Positions 1-5,400 of a DNA stretch of 5,400 nt are shown one piece after another. The position numbers and the translations under genes were made by a program. The number at the start of each line of letters is the position of its first letter. Positions within the stretch are counted from its first letter, which is position 1. Source of the stretch: Candidatus Phaeomarinibacter sp. (GTDB lineage: Bacteria > Pseudomonadota > Alphaproteobacteria > CGMCC-115125); NCBI GenBank assembly GCA_028279995.1, contig JANQMQ010000084.1, forward strand, positions 1-5,400, given 5' to 3'. The notes under the pieces were generated by a model that saw nothing but the letters and a program-made list of their open reading frames with translations, was not told where the DNA came from and ran no database searches.

Positions 1-290
1 AAGACAGATGGGTGGCGCAGACAGACGACGCGTTCGTGGTCAACGACATCAACCCGCAAGGCCCCGTACACCTGCTCGTCATTCCCAAGGAACGCTACAC
101 CTCCATTCTCGAGGTGCCGCCGAAGATCCGCGCTGAAATGCTCAATCTCGCGGTTCGCATGGCCAGCGAGCACGGTGTGGACGAAAGCGGGTTCCGGTTG
201 GTGATCAACACCAATCCCCATGGCGGCCAGACGGTTTATCACACCCATATTCACGTGATCGGTGGCCGACAGATGGGATGGCTCGGCTAG
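1..290 (+). CDS. hinT: HIT family (HINT branch) nucleotide phosphoramidate hydrolase, 5' end missing
   Basis: Partial gene. The reading frame is open from the left edge (first full codon at base 3) to TAG at 288-290. A GTG at base 12 is not the likely start, because the family has roughly 15-20 more residues before this point. Seen: the early family motif NDINPQGPVHLLVIPK (bases 42-89), then GFRLVINTNPHGGQ, then the histidine triad HTHIH at bases 240-254, followed by GGRQMGW. Known: the triad binds nucleotide phosphate and the middle histidine (bases 246-248) is the nucleophile. The GGRQMxW tail is typical of HINT enzymes, which hydrolyse purine nucleoside phosphoramidates and aminoacyl-adenylates in the cytoplasm, rather than of Fhit or GalT. 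The physiological role in bacteria is poorly defined. A + strand membrane protein gene follows after 75 bases. Family is sure; the symbol is an inference from the HINT signature. Confidence 0.9.
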   Translation, partial: DRWVAQTDDAFVVNDINPQGPVHLLVIPKERYTSILEVPPKIRAEMLNLAVRMASEHGVDESGFRLVINTNPHGGQTVYHTHIHVIGGRQMGWLG

Positions 291-350
291 CCGGTCAGCT
301 GGCGGGTGTTGCACTGTTCGCGCAGCATCCCCATGTTCCTTTGACAACAA

Positions 351-358
351 GGGAGGGG
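351..358 (+). promoter_or_regulatory. Strong Shine-Dalgarno site for the small membrane protein gene
   Basis: The run GGGAGGGG ends seven bases before the ATG at 366, which is good placement for a ribosome binding site and fixes that start codon. It lies at the end of the 75-base gap (291-365) after the HIT gene. I see no T-tract terminator in that gap, so co-transcription with the HIT gene is possible. Confidence 0.75.
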
Positions 359-365
359 ACACAGG

Positions 366-737
366 ATGGCTTTGATCACTGAGAACATATTCTGGATACT
401 CATCGTATCCGGCGTCATCACCTCAACCATGTTGCTGGCGGCCTTAGCCCCCCGCGCCGTATTCCAACAGTTTTTCGGCGGCATCCTCGAAGGCCCTCTC
501 GGCAACGCAGTGATGCGCAACTGGGGTCTTGTGATCGGCATGTCCGGGCTGTTGCTGATCTATGCAGCGTATGATGAAACCATCCGTACACCAATCATGC
601 TGTTTTCCATTGTCGGAAAACTCTTCTTTGTTGGATTGATATTTGCAGCCGGGAGTGGCCTGAAAGCCGCGCGCGGCGGTGCGATCATTGACCTCATCAT
701 TGCAGGTCTGTTCATCACCTACCTGGTGGGCAGCTAA
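366..737 (+). CDS. Small four-helix integral membrane protein, function unknown
   Basis: A 123-residue protein whose ATG is supported by the purine-rich site at 351-358. I do not recognise a defined function. Seen: four hydrophobic stretches at about residues 8-28, 52-69, 76-96 and 105-122, joined by short polar loops. A conserved-looking loop APRAVFQQFFGG (28-39) follows helix 1, and RNWG (51-54) opens helix 2. There is no cleavable signal peptide, no cysteine pair and no catalytic motif. The layout (about 120 residues, four helices, APR-F-FG loop, R-WG before helix 2) resembles small uncharacterised inner-membrane families such as the DoxX-like or DUF4345-like groups, but this is a weak impression. 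Part of the gene is AT-richer than its surroundings (24 G+C in 60 bases at 591-650), partly because of phenylalanine and isoleucine codons. Its TAA overlaps the stop of the convergent hydroxylase. It may be expressed with the upstream HIT gene, but no shared role is evident. Confidence 0.85.
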   Translation: MALITENIFWILIVSGVITSTMLLAALAPRAVFQQFFGGILEGPLGNAVMRNWGLVIGMSGLLLIYAAYDETIRTPIMLFSIVGKLFFVGLIFAAGSGLKAARGGAIIDLIIAGLFITYLVGS

Positions 738-1990
738 CCGCGCATCAGGGTCGGCAACTCACCAACAGCACCTGCCGCCTGGCGCATGAACAGCCGGCGG
801 GCGGGGCCGATCTGATTGACCAGCCCGAGCCCCAGATCCCGCAGGAGCCGCAACGGCCCGATGTCATTGGAGAACAGGCGGTTGAGTCCGTCGGTCATGA
901 CGGCGAGTGCCGTACTGTCAAACCGCCGCCACCGCTGATAACGGTCAAGCACCGTGAGCGCGCCGATGTCGAGACCAACCTTGCGGGCCTCCACCAGCAC
1001 ATCGACCAGCGCCGCCACATCCCGCACCCCGAGATTGTATCCCTGCCCTGCCAGCGGATGGATGCCATGGGCTGCATCACCGACAAGCGCCAGACGCGGC
1101 TTTACATAGTCCCGCGCAAGCTGCAGGGATAAAGGATAGGACCAGCGTGGACCATCCGGTCGGCAAGCGCCCAGATAGGTGCCAAATCGGTCCTGAGCTT
1201 CAGCGGCGAACGCCGCGTCGTCGAGCGCCATGAGATCCGCTGCCACGGATTTGGTTTCCGTCCACACGAGAGAAGACCGGTTGCCCGTCATGGGCAGAAC
1301 CGCGAAAGGCCCGCCGGGCAGGAAATACTCCTGCGCAACGCCTTCATGTGGTTTGTCATGCACCATGGTGGTGACAATGCCGGCCTGGTCATAACTCCAG
1401 CCGATGGTCTTGATACCAGCCTTCTCGCGCACCGGGCTGCCGCGCCCGTCGGCTGCCATGCAAAGCGCAGCGCGGATCGCCCGCCCGTCATCAAGATGCA
1501 CATCCACATGACCTGGCGCGTAGACAACATCGGCAACCGATGCCGGCGCAATCAGCTCGATGCCGTCACATGCGGCCACCGCATCCAGCAGCGCATCGCG
1601 CAGATGCCGGTTCTCGACGAAATGGCCCAACGGCGCATCGCCGGTTTCGTCCGCGATCTCAGCCGCGGCGAAATGCAGGAACATCGGAGACGCGCCTTCG
1701 CGTACTTTGCCATCCGTCACCAGAATATCGTTGATTGGCTGCTCGCGGCCCTGAAGACGCTCCGCCACACCCAGCGCCTCAAACAGCCGCCAGGACGCAT
1801 AGGCAATGGACGAGTTGCGCCCATCATAAGCAGCATTGACCACTGCCTTGGGGTCAAGGGCATCGACCACGATCACACTGAATGGCGCCCCGGCCGCACC
1901 ACTGGCGAGCGCCAGAGCTGCCGTCAGCCCAACCAGTCCGCCCCCGGCAATGACGATATCGGCTTCGCGATGGATAGTGTCTTTACTCAT
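734..1990 (-). CDS. UbiH/UbiF/VisC/COQ6-family FAD-dependent hydroxylase (ubiquinone biosynthesis)
   Basis: A 418-residue flavoprotein monooxygenase, a usual length for the family. Seen: N-terminal FAD-binding Rossmann motif DIVIAGGGLVG (residues 11-21); DGRNSSIAYASWRLFEALG (56-74), the family's ring-hydroxylase signature; the DG motif in AADGRGSPVR (179-188); and the second FAD motif with the Ubi-type extension, GDAAHGIHPLAGQG (304-317). Known: these enzymes use NAD(P)H-derived electrons and O2 to hydroxylate the polyprenylated benzene ring of ubiquinone precursors, usually in a membrane-associated Ubi complex. Which ring position (C1, C5 or C6) cannot be told from sequence here; alphaproteobacterial members (UbiL among them) can be broader than E. 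coli UbiH, UbiF or UbiI, so no symbol is given. The frame is open up to base 2116, but that extension would run into the amidase gene and add 42 residues unlike the family. ATG at 1988-1990 puts the FAD motif about ten residues in, as expected. No clear Shine-Dalgarno precedes it. Confidence 0.9.
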   Translation of the reverse strand: MSKDTIHREADIVIAGGGLVGLTAALALASGAAGAPFSVIVVDALDPKAVVNAAYDGRNSSIAYASWRLFEALGVAERLQGREQPINDILVTDGKVREGASPMFLHFAAAEIADETGDAPLGHFVENRHLRDALLDAVAACDGIELIAPASVADVVYAPGHVDVHLDDGRAIRAALCMAADGRGSPVREKAGIKTIGWSYDQAGIVTTMVHDKPHEGVAQEYFLPGGPFAVLPMTGNRSSLVWTETKSVAADLMALDDAAFAAEAQDRFGTYLGACRPDGPRWSYPLSLQLARDYVKPRLALVGDAAHGIHPLAGQGYNLGVRDVAALVDVLVEARKVGLDIGALTVLDRYQRWRRFDSTALAVMTDGLNRLFSNDIGPLRLLRDLGLGLVNQIGPARRLFMRQAAGAVGELPTLMRG

Positions 1991-2100
1991 GGCTGAAAGG
2001 TGGCCGAGCCCCGCCCGTTCAGCAAGTCCGGCAGCCGCCAAGATCACAAAACGTGGCGAAATGTCCCGCACCGGGGTGTGGATTCGGGTAGATTTGCGCC
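1991..2100. promoter_or_regulatory. Divergent intergenic region between hydroxylase and amidase genes
   Basis: These 110 bases separate two divergent start codons and must carry at least the translation signals, and probably the promoters, of both genes. I cannot place a convincing -35/-10 pair on either strand. On the + strand a weak GGGTAGA (2086-2092) lies eight bases before the amidase ATG. On the - strand no purine-rich run precedes the hydroxylase ATG. No clear operator palindrome is seen. Confidence 0.4.
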
Positions 2101-3459
2101 ATGACAGCCCAAGCACCTATCTCCGCCCTTGCCCTTGGACGCGCGATTGCCGCAGGCACGCAGGACCCTCGCGATCTGGTCGAAGATTATGCGGCACGCA
2201 TTTCCGGCGCCGATCCGGAAAACCGTATTTTCTACCGTGCGACCCTCAAACGCGCCCGTGCTGAGGCTATGGCGGCCCATGAGCGCGCACAAAGAGGTTT
2301 CAGCCGTTCGCCTCTGGATGGGGTGCCACTGTCGTGGAAGGACCTGTTTGACAGTGCAGATGATGAAACGCCTGCCGGGTCAAAAATGCTGGCGGGAAGA
2401 ACACCGGCCCACGACGCCACCGCCCTCAACCGGTTGACCACCGCCGGAACTATCTGCCTTGGCAAGACAGCAATGACGGAACTGGCGTTCTCCGGCCTCG
2501 GCATCAACCCGGTTTACGGAACGCCCGCCAACGCCCACGACCCGGACGTAGAACGCGTCCCCGGCGGCTCATCGTCAGGGGCCGGTGTCAGTCTGGCGCG
2601 CGGCCTGTGCGCTGCAGCCATCGGCACGGACACCGGTGGGTCTGTTCGCATCCCTGCATCATGGAATGGCCTTGTGGGCTTCAAGCCCAGCCACGGCATC
2701 ATCCCGACCAGCGGGGTGGTGCCCCTTTGCCAGACACTGGACACGGTCGGTCCACTGACACGAGACGTGGCAGACGCCGCCGCCCTTTTCGCGCTGCTGT
2801 CAGGGACAAAGGTAATCGACCTTGAGGGCGAAACCCTTCGAGGGCGCACACTTCTTGTCCCAAAGCACGTTGTGTTTGACGAGGCAGACCCCGGTGTCAG
2901 CGAGGCTGTTACTGCCGCTCTTGAAGGGCTTGCAGCACAAGGTGCAAACATCCGGCAAGAAAACGTAGAACCACTGTCCAGGATGAATGCCCTCACCTGG
3001 GAGAGCGGCATTTCCATCGCCGCGGTGGAAGCATGGGCTGAATGGGGCGAATTGATCCGCGACAAAGGTAAGCTGATGTACCCGCCGGTGCGCACACGTT
3101 TTGAAGGCGGTGCCAAACCATCAGCTGCGGATGTATGGAAACTGGCGGTGGAGCGCGCGCGGCTGCGCGAGGAGCTGACCGCGCAACTGGCCGGAGTGGA
3201 TGCGATCGCCATGCCGACCATTCCCATCGATCCACCGCCGATCGCAGACCTTGAAGATGGCGGCCCCGCCTACGATCGCGCCAACCGTCTGACCCTGCGG
3301 AACACGACGCTGGGTAATCAGTTGGATATGTGCGCGATCACACTGCCTGTTGGTGTCAGCACGGCTGGTCTGCCGGTGGGACTGATGTTGATAGCTCCAA
3401 AGGGGCGGGATGCTCGCCTGCTCAGGCTGGCGCGCGTCGTCGAGCGCGCCCTGTCCTGA
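2101..3459 (+). CDS. Amidase-signature family hydrolase (GatA/AtzE-like), substrate unknown
   Basis: A 452-residue serine amidase, normal family length. Seen: the start MTAQAPISALALGRAIAAG fits the usual N-terminal helix. The Ser-cisSer-Lys triad is complete: K80 in PLSWKDLFD (bases 2338-2340), S157 in PGGSSSG (2569-2571) and S181 in GTDTGGSVRIPAS (2641-2643). Two further family blocks follow, GLVGFKPSHG (190-199) and, near the C-terminus, MPTIPIDPPP (371-380) with LPVGVSTAGLPVGL (415-428). Known: these enzymes hydrolyse a C-N amide bond through an acyl-serine intermediate, normally in the cytoplasm. Inferred: it is more likely a stand-alone amidase than the tRNA amidotransferase subunit GatA, since no gatB or gatC gene adjoins it in this window. 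Similarity to AtzE or indoleacetamide hydrolases cannot be settled by eye. It is divergent from the hydroxylase gene and has a hairpin terminator 25 bases downstream. The ATG has only a weak ribosome site. Confidence 0.92.
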   Translation: MTAQAPISALALGRAIAAGTQDPRDLVEDYAARISGADPENRIFYRATLKRARAEAMAAHERAQRGFSRSPLDGVPLSWKDLFDSADDETPAGSKMLAGRTPAHDATALNRLTTAGTICLGKTAMTELAFSGLGINPVYGTPANAHDPDVERVPGGSSSGAGVSLARGLCAAAIGTDTGGSVRIPASWNGLVGFKPSHGIIPTSGVVPLCQTLDTVGPLTRDVADAAALFALLSGTKVIDLEGETLRGRTLLVPKHVVFDEADPGVSEAVTAALEGLAAQGANIRQENVEPLSRMNALTWESGISIAAVEAWAEWGELIRDKGKLMYPPVRTRFEGGAKPSAADVWKLAVERARLREELTAQLAGVDAIAMPTIPIDPPPIADLEDGGPAYDRANRLTLRNTTLGNQLDMCAITLPVGVSTAGLPVGLMLIAPKGRDARLLRLARVVERALS

Positions 3460-3484
3460 TGTTTCCAATACCGGAAAAACAAAA

Positions 3485-3510
3485 CGGGCGCCGAAAATAT
3501 CCGGCGCCCG
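3485..3510. terminator. Bidirectional intrinsic terminator between convergent genes
   Basis: The arms CGGGCGCCG (3485-3493) and CGGCGCCCG (3502-3510) form a perfect 9-bp GC-rich stem with an 8-base loop. On the + strand the stem is followed by CTTATTTTCC, serving the amidase, which ends at 3459. On the - strand it is followed by TTTTGTTTTT (complement of 3475-3484), serving the dehydrogenase, which ends at 3538. The - strand T-tract is longer and adjoins the stem directly, so termination should be stronger for the dehydrogenase transcript. The hairpin sits in the 78-base gap between the two stops. Confidence 0.88.
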
Positions 3511-3537
3511 CTTATTTTCCTCCGTAGACGGATCGTA

Positions 3538-5400
3538 CTAACCGTCCTGAGCTCCCTCTTCAGCAGCAAGCGCCGCCTTACGGTCCTCTCGGGCGCGAGC
3601 CACGATGTAACCGTAGATCAGGTCAAGCTCTTCGTCCGAATGGAGGTCAGAGAACTTGGCCATGCCCTGATGCGCCAGCATGCCGTCAGCCACGATGGAT
3701 TTGAAATTCTCGTGGATGACCGGAGACATGTAGCGCAGGTCCGGGATCACACCCGGCGAGATCGCCAGCGCACCGTGACACAGGGCACAGGTTCCCATGA
3801 ACAGCTGTCCGCCCTTGCGGATCTCCGCAGATGTCAGCTGTACGTCGGACGGCGGCTCGGGAATGTCGAGGTTCTTCTCGACAACTTCCGGATACTCCGC
3901 CGTGCCGCCGACCTTGAAGACCAGCAAGCGGCCTTCATTGCCGTACCTGGCAGCAGCAGCCGTACGTGCATCACCGGCGGTGATGGCGGCGCCACCCCAG
4001 CCCAGAAGCACAGACACATACTGCTCGCCATCAACGGCATAGGTAATCGGTGGCGCGATGATGCCGGTCTTTGTTTCAATCTCCAGCAGCTGCTCTCCAT
4101 TGTCCGCGCGGTAGGCACGGAAGAGGCCATCGCCGGTCCCCTGGAAAACCAGATTGCCGGCCGTCGTCAGCACACCGCCATTCCAGTGATCCTTGTGGAT
4201 CACCGCCCAGGCTTCCTCCTGCTTGACCGGGTCCCACGCTTTGAGGACACCGCGGTTGTAGGGAAGGTCACCTTCCGCTTCCAGCGTCTCGATGATGGTG
4301 TCGTAGTACTCATCCCACTTCATGCCGGTGTTCCACCAGCGCTCGCGGATTTCATGCACCTCGTTTGAGTCTGCATAGATGCCGAAAGTCTCCATCGCCG
4401 GGATGTACACAAGTCCCGTATCCGGATTGAACGCCATTGGGTGCCAGTTGTGACCACCAATTGCCCCAGGCAGAACGATCTGGGTCTGGTCTTCGTAGTC
4501 AGACTCAGGTGTCTCGACCGGGCGGCCCGTCTCCATATCCACATGGGTAGCCCATGTGGCGAGCGTGTACTTCTCGGCTGAAATCAACTCGCCTGTGACG
4601 CGATCCAGCACATAGAAGAACCCGTTCTTCGGGGCCTGCATGGCGACCTTGCGCATCTCGCCGTCAATTTCCATGTCGGCCAGAATGATGTGCTGCGTTG
4701 CCGTGTAGTCCCATGTGTCTCCCGGCGTGGTCTGGTAGTGCCATTTGAGATCGCCCGTATCCGGATCAATCGCAAGGATGGACGACAGGTAGAGATTGTC
4801 CCCACCGCCCGGTGACCGCACATAGCGTGACCATGGTGACCCGTTGCCGGTGCCCACATACAAAGTGTTCAGCTCGGGATCGAAAACCATCGAGTCCCAG
4901 GTGGTGCCGCCGCCACCAACTTCCCACCAGGGCGGACCTTCATAACCTTCGCCCATGGACCACGTTTCCATGGCGGCTTCCAGCGCCGGGTGTTCAATCG
5001 GATCGTCCGGGTTCCCCGGGACTGTATAGAAGCGCCACAGCTGTTCGCCGGTGTTGGCGTCATACGCAGTGAAGTAGCCGCGTACGCCGAGCTCGGCACC
5101 GCCATTGCCGATGATGACCTTGCCGTTGATCACACGCGGCGCCCCGGTGATGGTGTAAGGCGGCGTATTGTTGATCGTATCAACCTGCCAGACCGGGTCG
5201 CCGGTCTTGGCGTCCAGTGCATGCAGGCGACCATCGAAGGACGCGACATAGACCTTGCCGTCCCAGACTGCGACGCCGCGGTTCACGACATCGCAGCAGC
5301 CATAGCGGCCCCACTCTCCGGGAACTTCCGGGTCGAACACCCAAAGCTCTTCACCCGGGCGCGCGGCCAGCGCATGGGTGATCCCCCAGTTGCCGGTGAG
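3538..5400 (-). CDS. PQQ-dependent alcohol dehydrogenase with C-terminal cytochrome c domain (quinohemoprotein), N-terminus missing
   Basis: The frame is open from the right edge to TAG at 3538-3540, giving 620 residues. Family lengths suggest roughly 70-100 are missing, including the expected signal peptide. A GTG at 5340 is internal, because family sequence (GNWGITHALAARPGEELW) lies before it. Seen, in fragment numbering: adjacent cysteines C35-C36, forming the vicinal disulfide near PQQ; propeller strands such as ALDAKTGDPVW; GAELGVRG with metal-ligand glutamate E103; TTWDS with W168 under the PQQ ring; GTGNGSPW with ligand N186; and TWDYTATQ with catalytic base D231. The heme site CALCH is at 538-542, with likely axial methionine M580 in HQGMAKFSD. 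Known: such periplasmic enzymes oxidise alcohols to aldehydes and pass electrons from PQQ to their own heme c, then to a cytochrome, copper protein or quinone. The position two after D231 is Thr, not Asp, which suggests Ca2+ rather than a lanthanide. Substrate unknown; a soluble type II or membrane type III enzyme are both possible. Confidence 0.95.
   Translation of the reverse strand, partial: LTGNWGITHALAARPGEELWVFDPEVPGEWGRYGCCDVVNRGVAVWDGKVYVASFDGRLHALDAKTGDPVWQVDTINNTPPYTITGAPRVINGKVIIGNGGAELGVRGYFTAYDANTGEQLWRFYTVPGNPDDPIEHPALEAAMETWSMGEGYEGPPWWEVGGGGTTWDSMVFDPELNTLYVGTGNGSPWSRYVRSPGGGDNLYLSSILAIDPDTGDLKWHYQTTPGDTWDYTATQHIILADMEIDGEMRKVAMQAPKNGFFYVLDRVTGELISAEKYTLATWATHVDMETGRPVETPESDYEDQTQIVLPGAIGGHNWHPMAFNPDTGLVYIPAMETFGIYADSNEVHEIRERWWNTGMKWDEYYDTIIETLEAEGDLPYNRGVLKAWDPVKQEEAWAVIHKDHWNGGVLTTAGNLVFQGTGDGLFRAYRADNGEQLLEIETKTGIIAPPITYAVDGEQYVSVLLGWGGAAITAGDARTAAAARYGNEGRLLVFKVGGTAEYPEVVEKNLDIPEPPSDVQLTSAEIRKGGQLFMGTCALCHGALAISPGVIPDLRYMSPVIHENFKSIVADGMLAHQGMAKFSDLHSDEELDLIYGYIVARAREDRKAALAAEEGAQDG

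Noticed and set aside
285..292. GGCTAGCC palindrome at the HIT gene stop codon
   Set aside because: Eight bases only, no loop or T-tract, so not a terminator; likely chance.
341..346. TTGACA, a perfect -35 consensus match
   Set aside because: A -10 at normal spacing would fall at about 364-369, on the start codon of the membrane protein, and the bases there (GGATGG) do not resemble one.
1346..1996. 216-codon + strand open frame
   Set aside because: It lies wholly antisense to the hydroxylase gene, whose motifs are clear. Its translation has no recognisable domain and composition expected from a GC-rich shadow frame.
2089..2094. TAGATT as a possible -10 for the amidase
   Set aside because: No -35 at the right distance (CCGCAC at about 2066-2071) and the transcript would be almost leaderless; only four of six bases match.
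2514..3227. 237-codon - strand open frame, rich in Ser, Ala and Arg
   Set aside because: Antisense shadow of the amidase gene; low-complexity composition and no motif.
3865..3882. GTCGAG/CTCGAC inverted repeat with 6-base loop
   Set aside because: Inside the dehydrogenase coding frame, only 6 bp per arm and no T-tract; expected by chance in GC-rich coding DNA.
3640..4368. 242-codon + strand open frame
   Set aside because: Antisense to the PQQ dehydrogenase, whose frame carries the heme and PQQ motifs; no domain seen in the + strand translation.
1..5400. Possible undescribed multi-gene system
   Set aside because: The genes alternate strand and belong to common metabolic families, and no repeats, mobile-element genes or defence-type domains are present. 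Nothing supports a single linked system.

Overview
The window reads as ordinary chromosomal DNA of a GC-rich proteobacterium, most likely an alphaproteobacterium. That placement is inferred from codon use, from a Ubi-family flavin hydroxylase (so ubiquinone-based respiration) and from a periplasmic PQQ-dependent alcohol dehydrogenase. No genus can be named from the sequence alone. I see no mobile element, CRISPR array, RNA gene or phage gene.

Layout. The left edge holds the 3' part of a histidine-triad (HINT-branch) nucleotide hydrolase on the + strand (1-290). After a 75-base gap comes a small four-helix membrane protein of unknown function, also + strand, with a strong ribosome binding site (366-737). 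Its stop codon overlaps the stop codon of a convergent UbiH/UbiF/VisC/COQ6-type FAD monooxygenase on the - strand (734-1990). A 110-base divergent intergenic region (1991-2100) separates that gene from a + strand amidase-signature hydrolase (2101-3459). A perfect 9-bp hairpin with T-rich flanks on both sides (3485-3510) lies between the amidase and the next convergent gene. That last gene, on the - strand, is a quinohemoprotein alcohol dehydrogenase: a PQQ propeller followed by a cytochrome c domain. It runs off the right edge, so its N-terminus is missing (3538-5400).

How the genes fit together. The strand pattern is + + - + -, so at most the first two genes can share a transcript, and the window is not one operon. 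The hydroxylase (quinone synthesis) and the alcohol dehydrogenase (which passes electrons towards the respiratory chain) are both linked to respiration, but nothing in the layout shows they are co-regulated. The amidase and the HIT protein are assigned to family only; their substrates cannot be read from the sequence.

I looked for an undescribed system and did not find one. The points most worth a second look are the unknown 123-residue membrane protein, the overlapping convergent stop codons, and the metal-site residues of the alcohol dehydrogenase, which suggest calcium rather than a lanthanide.
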